Origin: Bacteroidota bacterium | Lineage (GTDB): Bacteria; Bacteroidota; Bacteroidia; Bacteroidales; Prolixibacteraceae | Reading direction: 5' to 3' | Assembly: GCA_029265715.1 (NCBI GenBank) | Contig: JAJUGZ010000027.1 | Span: 1-43,617, forward strand | DNA length: 43,617 nt | Shown: piece after piece, positions 24,894 through 33,576 of the stretch | Position numbering within the stretch: the first letter of the stretch is position 1 | Layout of the letters: every line of letters starts with the position of its first letter | The notes under the pieces: generated by a model | Told to the model about the DNA's origin: nothing | What the model saw: only the letters and a program-made list of their open reading frames with translations | Databases searched by the model: none | Made by a program: the position numbers and the translations under genes

Positions 24894-24990
24894 ATGAAAT
24901 AGCCATGATTCGCAAACACCAACCGATAATGAAAATAATAACCGGATCATGGCTATTCCATCTGACAACTTAAAAACAAATTATTTACAG
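24894..24990 (+). repeat. ATGAAA-bounded unit B2 (type V, 97 bp) abutting a start codon
   Basis: ATGAAATAGCCATGAT at the left pairs through 12 perfect bases (AATAGCCATGAT with ATCATGGCTATT). The tail ends TTATTTACAG right before the ATGAAA start codon at 24991. It is homologous to unit A2. Confidence 0.78.
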
Positions 24991-26226
24991 ATGAAACCCC
25001 GCAATTGTATCCTCATTTTGTTTGTAAGCCTGATATCGCCAGTCATATTTTTTTCTTGTTCAAAAAATGATGATGCAGATTCTAATCCGGACTACAAGTA
25101 TTATGTGAAATCTTTGCCGGTCGGCGAGTATAACAAGAATACCATTCAAACATTTATGCTTTTTCTTGATTTGGTATATCCGGGCGCCGAAGATTTGGCA
25201 ACCGATGTGACGGCCGGGGTGAAAATCCGGAAACTGTCATATAAAACGAAACTGGGGAACAAAGAGATCCAGGCTTCCGGGTTGGTCTGCCTGCCAACAA
25301 CAGCTGGTAGTTTTCCGGTGCTTTGTTTTCAGAACGGAACCAACACTTTACATGCCAATGCGCCAAGCCGGAATCCTGACAGCGATGTTTATCGTGTGCT
25401 CGAATGCATGGCCTCGCTGGGATATATTGTGGTAATTCCCGATTACATCGGGTTTGGCGATTCGGAAAGTTCGTTCCATCCCTATCTGCATGCCGAATCG
25501 ACAGTTACAAGCATCCTGGATATGCTGCGGGCTGTGAAAGAATACAGCGAAGCCGAAAATACACAGGCAGTTCCGGGCAGCGACTTGTATATCTTTGGTT
25601 ATTCGCAGGGAGGATGGGCTACCTTGCAGTTGGAAAAGACGATCGAACAAAGTTATGCGTCCGAATTTCATCTGGCTGCCAGTTCGTGTGGTGGCGGACC
25701 GTATAAACAGGGCATATTGAGCGAGTCGCTTATTCAGTCAGATACCTATCCGATGCCTTATTTTCTGGCGTATATCATTCAGGCTTATCGCTCGCTGGGA
25801 TTGTTTTCCAATCCGTTATCCGACATTTTTAACCAGCCTTACGCCGGGAAAATTCCCGGTTTGTTTGATGGCAGTCGTTCCGGAGATGGCATCAATGCTG
25901 AACTGACGACCAGTATTTCAGCTTTATTTACCGATTCGTACCGGGCTGGCTATGCAACCGATCCGAAGTTCAGTTCCCTTCGTGCCGCGCTGACGGCTAA
26001 CAGTGTGCAGGCCTGGAAATTAACAACGCCAACGCGCTTGTACCATGCCGGAGACGATACGTTTGTTTCAGTAAATATGAGCAATTACATGTATCAGGAG
26101 TTGAAAGCTGCTGGTGTTTCCGAAGCCAATCTTCAGTTGATCATTCTTCCGGGCCTGGATCATTCCGAAGGGGTAATTCCGTTTGGGATTAGTACCATGC
26201 TTTGGTTTCAGGAGTTGAGAAAGTAG
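24991..26226 (+). CDS. Alpha/beta hydrolase lipoprotein
   Basis: A 411-residue lipoprotein (lipobox IFFSC, Cys23) of the alpha/beta hydrolase fold, probably an esterase or secretory-lipase-like enzyme. The nucleophile is Ser205 in GYSQGG, with candidate acid Asp355 or Asp356 in AGDDTF and His391 in GLDHSEG. The oxyanion region has CFQNGTNTLHA and VVIPDYIGFGDS. A longer frame begins at 24949, but those 14 codons lie in repeat B2, and the ATG at 24991 yields the signal peptide. Substrate is unknown. There is no operon partner, and the native 5' leader is now separated from the start by B1 and B2. Confidence 0.88.
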   Translation: MKPRNCILILFVSLISPVIFFSCSKNDDADSNPDYKYYVKSLPVGEYNKNTIQTFMLFLDLVYPGAEDLATDVTAGVKIRKLSYKTKLGNKEIQASGLVCLPTTAGSFPVLCFQNGTNTLHANAPSRNPDSDVYRVLECMASLGYIVVIPDYIGFGDSESSFHPYLHAESTVTSILDMLRAVKEYSEAENTQAVPGSDLYIFGYSQGGWATLQLEKTIEQSYASEFHLAASSCGGGPYKQGILSESLIQSDTYPMPYFLAYIIQAYRSLGLFSNPLSDIFNQPYAGKIPGLFDGSRSGDGINAELTTSISALFTDSYRAGYATDPKFSSLRAALTANSVQAWKLTTPTRLYHAGDDTFVSVNMSNYMYQELKAAGVSEANLQLIILPGLDHSEGVIPFGISTMLWFQELRK

Positions 26227-26400
26227 CCGTTACGTGCTTCTGGGCAATCCCAGATAGCCGGATAATTATGTCCCGGCAACCCGTAATCCGAAAAACGCGA
26301 CCCGTGACGGTTTTCTTTTTGTCTCGCCTGAAAATATTGACAAATAACATGGAATTGACTTTCGACTGACATTAATTTTGGAAGGCAAAGCATTGATGTC
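26227..26400. other. Intergenic stretch before repeat array C
   Basis: No gene and no clear terminator are visible. GGGCAATCCCAGATAGCC and nearby short pairings are weak. The right edge at 26401 is the ATGAAA that starts unit C1. Confidence 0.4.
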
Positions 26401-26490
26401 ATGAAACGAGCATGGGAGATGGTCTCACACACAGGGGCATGATTATAATGGCGAGTTCCATCTGGCAACTTAAAAACAAATTATAAACAG
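26401..26490 (+). repeat. Unit C1 (type U, 90 bp)
   Basis: Starts ATGAAACGAGCATGG and is closely related to A1 (GGGGCATG, GGCGAGTTCCATCTGGCAA, tail TATAAACAG). The right boundary reads ATCACA instead of ATGAAA, so this junction has decayed. Confidence 0.7.
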
Positions 26491-26618
26491 ATCACATATA
26501 AACCGAAAAGTGAATTGACCAAAGGGAAATCTGCGAAGCGAATAAATGGCTATTCCATCTCGTTGAAAAACAGGGATAGATACGAAAATTGCAAAACCAA
26601 CTTTGAAAATTTATACGA
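26491..26618 (+). repeat. Unit C2 (degraded type S, 128 bp)
   Basis: Keeps AAATGGCTATTCCATC and the 3' module GATACGAAAATTGCAAAACC to TTTATACGA, but the left stem and ATGAAA start are lost. The S-to-T junction TATACGA then ATGAAACGAACATG is identical to that between A3 and A4. Confidence 0.65.
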
Positions 26619-26761
26619 ATGAAACGAACATGCCACGGTAACAAAATTTATGGTGGTGGCACCAAAGGCCATGTAAATATTAGTAGAGAAGCTAATTTTC
26701 ATGGCATGGGGTTCCATAAGTACATACCTAAATTTCAATATTTTAACAACAATATTTACTT
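26619..26761 (+). repeat. Unit C3 (type T, 143 bp)
   Basis: Near-identical to A4 and of the same length. Its right border is GTGAAC rather than ATGAAA and no gene starts there. The 48-codon frame seen in A4 is also open here (stop at 26763-26765), but five of the six codon differences change the residue. Confidence 0.75.
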
Positions 26762-26899
26762 GTGAACTTATTTGTTTTTTCATATTCCCATTCGTCCCGG
26801 ATATTCAGGAACATCAAAAACCGTGATTCATTTGGGTTCTGATCGTTTTTCCACCCGTTTCTGTTTTTCCTCATGTCTAATTTTTTAAAACGATCGGAA

Positions 26900-28282
26900 A
26901 TGGAACTTCCTTTTGCTGAAAATTATAAAATCAAGATGATCGAACCAATCTGGCGATCGACCCGTGAACAGAGAGAAACCTGGATTCAGGAAGCAAAATA
27001 TAATCTATTTCGACTGAAAAGCGAGCAGGTGTATATTGATTTGCTGACCGACAGCGGGACTGGCGCCATGAGCGACCGGCAGTGGGCTGCCCTGATGACC
27101 GGCGATGAGAGTTATGCCGGCTCATCGTCGTTTATCCGCCTCAAGGAGACGGTGCAGTCAATCTTTGGGTTCGAATATTTTTTGCCGACACACCAGGGAC
27201 GGGCTGCCGAAAATGTGTTGTTTTCGGTGTTGATCAAGAGCGGGGATACAGTTCCCGGCAATTCTCATTTCGACACGACCAAAGGACATATCGAGTTTCG
27301 GAAAGCCAAAGCAGTTGACTGCACTATCGACGAAGCGTTTGATCCGGATAACTTACACCCGTTTAAAGGGAATGTTGACCTAAACAAGTTGGAGCAGGTT
27401 TTGGCAACAACCCCCGGCGATCAAGTTCCGGCGATTATCATGACCCTGACCTGTAACACGGCCGGAGGGCAGCCGGTATCGATGCAAAACCTGCGTGAGG
27501 TCCGGGCATTGGCCGACCGGTTTGGCGTGCCGGTGATTTTCGATTCGGCCCGGTTTGCTGAGAATGCATGGTTCATCAGGCAGCGCGAGCCCGGTTATCA
27601 GGGAAAAACCATTCGGGAAATAGTTGCCGAAATGTATTCGCTGGCCGATGGAATGACCATGAGCAGCAAGAAGGATGGGTTGGTCAACATCGGCGGTTTT
27701 CTGGCTATGCGCCACAAGGACTGGTACGATCGGGCATCAATTTTCAACATCATGTACGAAGGGTTTCTGACGTATGGTGGCATGGCCGGACGGGATATGA
27801 ATGCATTGGCTGTTGGCCTCGAAGAGGTTGTTGAGGAAGAATATCTCCGGGCGCGGATCAGTCAGGTTGGCTATTGGGGAAACAAGCTGATTGCAGCTGG
27901 TATTCCGGTTCAGAAACCAATTGGGGGGCATGCGGTTTTTGTCGATGCCAAACGATTCTTGCCGCTGGTCCCGAAAGAAGAATTTGTGGCGCAGGCGTTG
28001 GCCGTCGAGCTTTACCTGGAAGCGGGGGTCCGTGGCGTTGAGGTGGGAACCTTGCTGGCCGACCGTGACCCGGAAACACGACAGAACCGGTTCCCGAAAC
28101 TGGAGTTTCTGCGACTGGCCATCCCGCGCCGTTGTTATACCAACAACCACCTGGATGTGGTTGCCGCAGCCTTGCAAAATGTGTACGAACGCCGGATGCA
28201 CATCCGGAAAGGTTTTCGGATTCTGAACGAAGCCCCGGTAATGCGTCATTTTACAATCGAACTGGAAAAGGTGGAATTGTAA
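26900..28282 (+). CDS. tnaA: Tryptophanase
   Basis: A PLP enzyme that splits tryptophan to indole, pyruvate and ammonia. 460 residues from the ATG at 26900 (MELPFAENYKIK is the usual start; an upstream ATG at 26873 is possible). Typical family blocks are YIDLLTDSGTGAMSDRQWA, PTHQGRAAEN, CNTAGGQPVSM and MSSKKDGLVNIGG with the PLP lysine near 258. The close relative tyrosine phenol-lyase has Met-Glu-Arg where this protein has VEVG (GVRGVEVG), and it has DATR where this one has DSARFAENA, so tryptophanase is preferred. It lies downstream of repeat array C with about 110 bases of unique leader. No tnaC-like leader peptide or permease is seen. Confidence 0.88.
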   Translation: MELPFAENYKIKMIEPIWRSTREQRETWIQEAKYNLFRLKSEQVYIDLLTDSGTGAMSDRQWAALMTGDESYAGSSSFIRLKETVQSIFGFEYFLPTHQGRAAENVLFSVLIKSGDTVPGNSHFDTTKGHIEFRKAKAVDCTIDEAFDPDNLHPFKGNVDLNKLEQVLATTPGDQVPAIIMTLTCNTAGGQPVSMQNLREVRALADRFGVPVIFDSARFAENAWFIRQREPGYQGKTIREIVAEMYSLADGMTMSSKKDGLVNIGGFLAMRHKDWYDRASIFNIMYEGFLTYGGMAGRDMNALAVGLEEVVEEEYLRARISQVGYWGNKLIAAGIPVQKPIGGHAVFVDAKRFLPLVPKEEFVAQALAVELYLEAGVRGVEVGTLLADRDPETRQNRFPKLEFLRLAIPRRCYTNNHLDVVAAALQNVYERRMHIRKGFRILNEAPVMRHFTIELEKVEL

Positions 28283-28510
28283 TTTCTGTAAAAACAATCG
28301 TGATTCACTGGCATAGATGAAAGCAAATAAATTAAACACATGTTGGGTTACTTGACTTTTGTAGAAGGAGTGGCCTGTTTTTATCAAAACCGGAATCAAA
28401 CTGAAAGCTTAGTGGAAAATGGGAAGTTCCGACGTGAGGAGAAAATCACCCGTTGAACTTAGCTTTTAGGAAGATGAAGGTTGCCGATAAAAATTAGCCT
28501 TGAATTTTTG

Positions 28511-28540
28511 TTTACTTTTTGCTTCAAGACAAAAAGTAAA
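28511..28540. terminator. Symmetric A/T-flanked hairpin
   Basis: Eleven perfect pairs with an 8-base loop; the symmetric T-rich and A-rich arms would let it work in both directions. Confidence 0.55.
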
Positions 28541-28626
28541 ATCCATCTGATAAGACAAGAGACGATGGTGAAATATCGAATTTAAAGGAAGTAAAATATA
28601 AATGGCGATGCTTTCATAAAAAAAGG

Positions 28627-28648
28627 AAAGGTTGCCGGGGCAACCTTT
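28627..28648 (+). terminator. GC-rich hairpin after tnaA
   Basis: Nine perfect pairs (AAAGGTTGC and GCAACCTTT) with a tight loop, then TTAAGGACTTTTTG. Confidence 0.5.
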
Positions 28649-28871
28649 TAAGGACTTTTTGTTATAGGGAAAAAGGAACGGGAAGATATTTTGGTGTTTT
28701 GGTTTTATCGAAAATGCGTAACTTATTCTGACGATTAAATTTACGGCGATACAACCGAATAAAGCAATAGCCATTGGGTGGTTGAATCTTATCTAATGGT
28801 TAAATATCGGGGCTCTATGTAAATTTAATGTAATCAAACAGTTGCAATTTTATTGCACAAATGGAGTAATT

Positions 28872-29561
28872 ATGCTTGGAAATTCGCTGAAATATTTACT
28901 ACAACTGCTTTATCCCGACCTTTGCTTAGTCTGTGGGGGCAGGCTGATTGAACAGGAGAAACTGATTTGCCTGCACTGTCTGCATCATATTCCACGTACT
29001 AATTTTCATCTGGAACCGGATAACCCGGTTGCCCGGCTTTTTTATGGTCGCGCTCAGGTGGAACAGGCTGCCTCGTTTTTCTACTTCACCAAGGGCAGCG
29101 ATTACCAAAAACTGATTCACTACCTGAAATACAAAGGTGTTAAAGAAGCAGGCCTGGTTATGGGGCAACATTTTGGCCGCGATTTGCTGAAGTCGGATCA
29201 TTTTGCTTCGGTCGATCTTGTTTGCCCGGTTCCATTGCACCCGGCTAAAGAAAAGAAGCGCGGCTACAACCAGAGTTGGTGGATTGCCCGCGGCATGGCC
29301 GATGCGCTGAATAAACCGTTGGAGGCCGATAACCTGGTACGCGAGGTGTTTACCAACACGCAAACCCGCAAAGGCCGTTTCGACCGGTGGAAAAATGTCG
29401 ATGGAATTTTTAACCTGAAGACCCCGGAGCTTTTTGCCGGAAAACATATCCTGCTGGTCGACGATGTGGTTACCACCGGCTCGACACTGGATGCCTGTGC
29501 CACGGCGATCCTCTCGAAAACCAATGCCAGGGTGAGCGTGGCAACGCTGGCCACGGCGTGA
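28872..29561 (+). CDS. ComF-family phosphoribosyltransferase-like protein
   Basis: A 229-residue ComF/GntX-type protein, linked in other bacteria to DNA uptake, exact reaction unknown. Four cysteines (18, 21, 33, 36) form an N-terminal zinc finger (CLVCGGRL, CLHC). The C-terminal PRTase fold has the PRPP-binding motif LLVDDVVTTGSTL near residues 196-208 and the upstream CPVPLHPAKEKKRGYNQS block. The ATG at 28872 is preferred to the in-frame start at 28842. It stands alone between an intergenic region and a convergent membrane-protein gene. Confidence 0.92.
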   Translation: MLGNSLKYLLQLLYPDLCLVCGGRLIEQEKLICLHCLHHIPRTNFHLEPDNPVARLFYGRAQVEQAASFFYFTKGSDYQKLIHYLKYKGVKEAGLVMGQHFGRDLLKSDHFASVDLVCPVPLHPAKEKKRGYNQSWWIARGMADALNKPLEADNLVREVFTNTQTRKGRFDRWKNVDGIFNLKTPELFAGKHILLVDDVVTTGSTLDACATAILSKTNARVSVATLATA

Positions 29562-29609
29562 TTTAATTTGGCAACTAAGAGGGCAGGTTTGTCTGGCTTG
29601 ATCCAAATC

Positions 29610-30221
29610 CTAAAAATCTAACCGGTAAAACAGGCTGGTTGAAAGCACATTGTTGAACTGGCTGTCGAGCCAGTACCACAGCACTTCGCCGGGGTTGTCG
29701 CGGATGGGTACCACCGAGTAGGCGCCCCGGATGTCAAGGCTCAAACGGCTGGTAAATTTAACGCGGATGCCGGCCAGCGCCTGCACATCGAAATCGTTAA
29801 ACGGGCGGCGGTCTTCTTTGGGGAACAACCCGTAGTTGTTGTACTCGTTGCCGCTGATCAGGTATCCGGCCGACAGTCCGCCAAATACCGAAATTCGGTC
29901 GTTTGAACGATATCCAGCATAAACCGGAATGTCGATATAATTCAGCCGCATGATGTATTTATATTGGTCGCCGGTTTTGGCATCGGGGTTTTTGCGGCTG
30001 CCTTTTTGTGAAAACCGCAGTTCCATGCCCCAGAATGTTTTTTCAGACCAGTTGTAATTCACGTAGGCTCCCGCATTGATTCCCGGCTTTTGGTAGCCGC
30101 TGGTAAAGTCGCCCCGCACTTGCGAACCGTTAACACCGCCCAGCACGCCTCCTTCAAACTTTTGTGCCCGGCTGGCCAAAGTGGGTATCAGGAAAACGAT
30201 CAGGAGCAGCAGGTACTTCAT
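29610..30221 (-). CDS. Outer-membrane beta-barrel protein (OMP_b-brl type)
   Basis: A 203-residue protein with a signal peptide (cleavage after ASRAQ, about residue 20) and alternating hydrophobic strands ending in aromatic FYRLDF, the usual last strand of a small barrel. GGVNGSQVRGD and GLSAGYLISGNEY are typical of the PorT-like outer-membrane family of Bacteroidota. Function is unknown. Its ATG overlaps the stop of the Sir2 gene upstream on the same strand by four bases, so the two are translationally coupled, although no functional link is obvious. Confidence 0.85.
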   Translation of the reverse strand: MKYLLLLIVFLIPTLASRAQKFEGGVLGGVNGSQVRGDFTSGYQKPGINAGAYVNYNWSEKTFWGMELRFSQKGSRKNPDAKTGDQYKYIMRLNYIDIPVYAGYRSNDRISVFGGLSAGYLISGNEYNNYGLFPKEDRRPFNDFDVQALAGIRVKFTSRLSLDIRGAYSVVPIRDNPGEVLWYWLDSQFNNVLSTSLFYRLDF

Positions 30222-30910
30222 TTGGTCAAGAGTTGGGGTAGTTTTTCTTTCAGGATTTCGACCCCGCGGCTGGCTTTTTCTTCAATGTAGGTGACATTGC
30301 GAATGTACATATCTGGGCGGTGGGGATCGATGACCACAATGGGAGTTCCTTTTCGTACATAATGAACCAGTCCGGCAGCCGGGTACACATTGAGCGAGGT
30401 GCCAATGACAACCAATAGATCGGCACTTTCGACCAACGGGATAGCATCTGCAATGGCCGGCACAGCTTCGCCAAACCAGACAATATGTGGGCGCAGCTGG
30501 CTTCCTTTTTCGCATTTGTCGCCTAATTTAAGTTCCCATCCGGGGATGTCGTAAACCCGAGTTTCATCAACCGTGCTGCGAGCCTTTTTCAGTTCGCCGT
30601 GCAGGTGCAACACATGGGTGCTGCCGGCACGTTCGTGCAGGTCGTCTATGTTTTGTGTAATAATCCGGACCTCGTATTCTTTTTCGAGTTCGGCCAATCC
30701 GAGGTGACCGCCATTGGGCTCGCACTCATACAATTGTTTGCGCCGTTCGTTATAAAAATCGTTTACTAACTGGGGGTTCCGTTCCCAAGCTTCGGGCGTG
30801 GCAACTTCGGTGATGTCGTATTCTTCCCAGAGGCCGCCCATGTCGCGGAATGTGCGTATTCCGCTTTCCTGGCTCATGCCGGCCCCCGATAAAACAACAA
30901 TTCGTTTCAT
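30218..30910 (-). CDS. Sir2-family NAD-dependent deacylase without a full zinc module
   Basis: A 230-residue sirtuin that removes acyl groups from lysine with NAD. It has GAGMSQESGIRTFRD (8-22), QNIDDLHERAG (87-96), the catalytic His104 in LHLHGE, and PHIVWFGE (141-148). Tyr53 and Arg56 in FYNERR match the pair that recognises succinyl-lysine in SIRT5 and CobB. Between residues 105 and 140 only one cysteine (133) remains of the four that bind zinc in most sirtuins. This form is, to my knowledge, common in Bacteroidota. It overlaps the downstream barrel gene by four bases. Confidence 0.92.
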   Translation of the reverse strand: MKRIVVLSGAGMSQESGIRTFRDMGGLWEEYDITEVATPEAWERNPQLVNDFYNERRKQLYECEPNGGHLGLAELEKEYEVRIITQNIDDLHERAGSTHVLHLHGELKKARSTVDETRVYDIPGWELKLGDKCEKGSQLRPHIVWFGEAVPAIADAIPLVESADLLVVIGTSLNVYPAAGLVHYVRKGTPIVVIDPHRPDMYIRNVTYIEEKASRGVEILKEKLPQLLTK

Positions 30911-31059
30911 TTCTGATCGGTTATGACAAACCCAAAATTATATAATCGCGAAACAAAAGCCTAATTCGTTATTCAATATTCAAAATTCCTTTCCAATCGT
31001 CCGGGTGTTTGTATATTTACCCCTGTCTCCTGATGTGAAATTTCAAAAAAGCAAAACTC

Positions 31060-31548
31060 ATGAATCCAGCTTCTTCCCAGGTTCAAACCCTTTCATTTGT
31101 GTTCGACAATGAAAACGACCAGCTTCTGATGGTGCAGTTATCTGCCGACGGCCCGCTCAAACGCAAGCATTCGGGCATAAAAGGACAAATTGAGATGGAT
31201 GAAGACACCAACGCCGCTGCAGTCAGGAGTTTGCAGGAATCAACCGGCCTGGAAATAGGCTCTGTGGTTTTACGGGGCGTCGTAAAAACGGTAAATATTG
31301 ACAATCAAGCGTCGGGAATATGGTTGGTTTACGAGACTTCGCGCTTCTCCGGAGAACTAAACGGAAATGTGCCCGGTCGCCTGAAATGGGTTGATATCCT
31401 GAATATTTTTAATTTGCAGATGGAGGGTTTTGTTCAGGAGCTGATGAGTTATCTGCTGGATGGCGAAAGCTTTTTTGAAGGCACAGTTCGTATTACGAAT
31501 AACGATGAAGTTGTTGAATCGGATATCCGGATTTGTAACACCATTTAG
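31060..31548 (+). CDS. Nudix-fold protein with degenerate Nudix box
   Basis: A 162-residue protein. Residues 42-64 align with the Nudix box GX5EX7REUXEEXGU: Gly42, Glu48, Arg56, Glu60 and Gly63 are kept, while the expected Glu57 and Glu61 are both serine. Because those glutamates bind the metal, hydrolysis may be lost or weak, and it may serve as a binding or regulatory protein. Strands before and after the box (LSFVFDNENDQLLMVQL, SGIWLVYETSRF) fit the fold. It lies between the divergent sir2 gene and dnaG, 81 bases before the primase start. No signal peptide is visible. Confidence 0.75.
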   Translation: MNPASSQVQTLSFVFDNENDQLLMVQLSADGPLKRKHSGIKGQIEMDEDTNAAAVRSLQESTGLEIGSVVLRGVVKTVNIDNQASGIWLVYETSRFSGELNGNVPGRLKWVDILNIFNLQMEGFVQELMSYLLDGESFFEGTVRITNNDEVVESDIRICNTI

Positions 31549-31616
31549 ACTCAATAATATAGGTTTTTCTTCTTTTCAGGGAGGGTGTTTTAAGGGGAAT
31601 CCCATCCGGATTTTCT

Positions 31617-31624
31617 TACTTTTG
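31617..31624 (+). promoter_or_regulatory. -7 element directly before dnaG
   Basis: TACTTTTG is an exact TAnnTTTG match and ends only five bases before the ATG at 31630. A transcript from it would begin at or next to the start codon, giving a nearly leaderless mRNA. The -33 element is weak (TTTTAAGG). Confidence 0.5.
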
Positions 31625-31629
31625 CAACA

Positions 31630-33576
31630 ATGATCGATCCGGCTACCATAGAACGCATTATTGAGGCGGCCAACATTGTAGATGTTGTCTCAGAGTTTGT
31701 TACGCTCAAACGGCGCGGGGTAAATCATTTGGGGCACTGCCCGTTCCATAACGAGAAAACGCCGTCGTTCACTGTTTCGCAGGCCAAAGGTATTTTTAAG
31801 TGTTTCGGCTGCGGAAAGGGCGGAAATGCCGTAAACTTCATCATGGAACTGGAGCAGCTCAGTTACCCCGACGCGCTGCGCTGGCTGGCCAAAAAGTACC
31901 ACATTGAAATTGCCGAAAAGGAGGAAAGTCCTGAGGAAAAATTGCTGAAAGACGAACGCGAAAGCATGATGATCGTTTCGTCGTTCGCCCAAAAGTATTT
32001 TTCGCGCCAGTTGCTCGAAGAAAACGAGGGCCGGACGGTGGGGCTCAGTTATCTGCGTGAGCGTGGTATCCGCGACGATATCATCCGGAAGTTCGAGCTG
32101 GGCTACTGTCCCGAAGGGAAAGACCATTTTACCCGCGAAGCCCAGAAGCAGGGTTACCGCATGGAATTTCTCGAAAAAACCGGGCTCACCATCAAACGCG
32201 ATGACTGGGTCCGCGACCGTTTTGCCGGGCGGGTCATGTTCCCGATCCACAATGTGGCCGGGCGGGTCATTGCTTTTGGCGGCCGCATCATGACCAACGA
32301 TAAAAACACGGCCAAGTACCTGAACTCGCCCGAGTCGGATATTTACCACAAAAGCAAGGTTTTATACGGCATCTTTCAGGCTAAGCGCGACATTGCCAAA
32401 TACGACAAATGCTACCTGGTCGAGGGCTATACCGATGTGTTGTCGTTCCACCAGTCGGGCATCGAAAACGTGGTGGCTTCGTCGGGAACATCGCTAACGG
32501 TCGAACAGATCCGGTTAATCCGTAGGTTTACGTCCAACATCACGATCGTGTACGACGGCGACGATGCCGGCATCAAAGCTTCTTTGCGCGGTATCGACAT
32601 GGTGCTCGAGGAAGGTATCAACGTGAAAGTGCTTCCGTTGCCGCGAGGTGAGGACCCTGATTCGTTTGCCCGTTCGATGAGCGCCTCGGAACTGGCAGCT
32701 TACATCAGGGGAAACGAAACCGACTTTATCAAGTTCAAAACCCAACTCTTGCTCGAAGGGATTGGTAACGACCCCGTGCTGAAAGCCAGGCTGATTAACG
32801 AGATTGTGCGTTCCATTTCAGTTATTCCGGATACCATCACCCGAACTGTTTATATCAAAGAATGCAGCCGGATACTGGATGTGGGCGAAGAAATTCTGTA
32901 TGCCGAGATTCGCCGGATCAAACAACGGACCTCGGAAGAGGACGTGAAACGCGAAATGCAGCAAGTGCGCCTTAAAACGCCAGCCACGGCAACATTGGGG
33001 AAGCCGGTTTCGTCCAACCCGTTTGAATTGGAAGAGCGTGAAATTCTCCGGATTTTACTGAAATACTTTCATGTGGTCATTTTTCAGGTTGAAGGCGATT
33101 TGCCCGGAGAACTTATTCCGGTTACGGTTGGGATGATGGTCCTTCAGGAGTTGGACGGCGACGGGCTTCGGTCATCAGATCCGCTGGTGAACCAGATGAT
33201 CGACATTTTTGAGGAAAACCTGGATGATCGCTCGTTCGATCCGGTCAAATATTTCATTAATCATACCGATCCGGCCATCAGCGCTTTTGCTACCGATCTG
33301 CTGGCCGAGAAATATGTCGAAAGCAAACGCTGGAGAAAGAGTGGCGCGTTCATTGAAGACGAAGGCGAGATTCTGGACACGCTGGTTCCACGCTTGATTC
33401 AGGAATATAAACTGAAAAACCTGAAAGCCATGCTGAAGGACCTGGAACAGAAAATCCATGAATTGACGCAGCGGAATGAGTTCGAGCCGATCTTCGATTT
33501 GCAGAACCAGTACATCAATCTGAAAAAAGTTGAGAAATTTCTTTCCGAGAAGCTGGGAAACCGGATCATTAATTAA
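31630..33576 (+). CDS. dnaG: DNA primase
   Basis: Makes RNA primers at the replication fork. 648 residues. The N-terminal zinc module uses Cys37, His40, Cys58 and Cys61 (GHCPFHNEKTPSF and FKCFGCGKGG). The catalytic core begins near residue 120, and the TOPRIM part carries LVEGYTDVLSFHQ, SSGTSLT and YDGDDAG (metal-binding acidic residues). The C-terminal helicase-binding part (about 450-648) is diverged, as in most Bacteroidota. It is a single-copy housekeeping gene, here not in the rpsU-dnaG-rpoD order. Confidence 0.98.
   Translation: MIDPATIERIIEAANIVDVVSEFVTLKRRGVNHLGHCPFHNEKTPSFTVSQAKGIFKCFGCGKGGNAVNFIMELEQLSYPDALRWLAKKYHIEIAEKEESPEEKLLKDERESMMIVSSFAQKYFSRQLLEENEGRTVGLSYLRERGIRDDIIRKFELGYCPEGKDHFTREAQKQGYRMEFLEKTGLTIKRDDWVRDRFAGRVMFPIHNVAGRVIAFGGRIMTNDKNTAKYLNSPESDIYHKSKVLYGIFQAKRDIAKYDKCYLVEGYTDVLSFHQSGIENVVASSGTSLTVEQIRLIRRFTSNITIVYDGDDAGIKASLRGIDMVLEEGINVKVLPLPRGEDPDSFARSMSASELAAYIRGNETDFIKFKTQLLLEGIGNDPVLKARLINEIVRSISVIPDTITRTVYIKECSRILDVGEEILYAEIRRIKQRTSEEDVKREMQQVRLKTPATATLGKPVSSNPFELEEREILRILLKYFHVVIFQVEGDLPGELIPVTVGMMVLQELDGDGLRSSDPLVNQMIDIFEENLDDRSFDPVKYFINHTDPAISAFATDLLAEKYVESKRWRKSGAFIEDEGEILDTLVPRLIQEYKLKNLKAMLKDLEQKIHELTQRNEFEPIFDLQNQYINLKKVEKFLSEKLGNRIIN

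Larger units (their letters stand above)
28283..28871. other. 589-base intergenic region with two strong hairpins
   Basis: No gene is seen. TTTACTTTTTG at 28511-28521 and CAAAAAGTAAA at 28530-28540 form an 11-pair hairpin of a type common between Bacteroidota genes. AAAGGTTGC at 28627-28635 and GCAACCTTT at 28640-28648 form a second stem followed by ACTTTTTG. Both could end transcription from tnaA; the second is the better intrinsic terminator candidate. Confidence 0.55.

Noticed and set aside
24949-24990. Upstream start for the hydrolase gene
   Set aside because: These 14 codons lie in repeat unit B2, and the ATG at 24991 gives a correct lipoprotein signal peptide.
26900-28282. Tyrosine phenol-lyase
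   Set aside because: The Met-Glu-Arg that marks that enzyme is VEV here and the DSARFAENA block is of the tryptophanase form.
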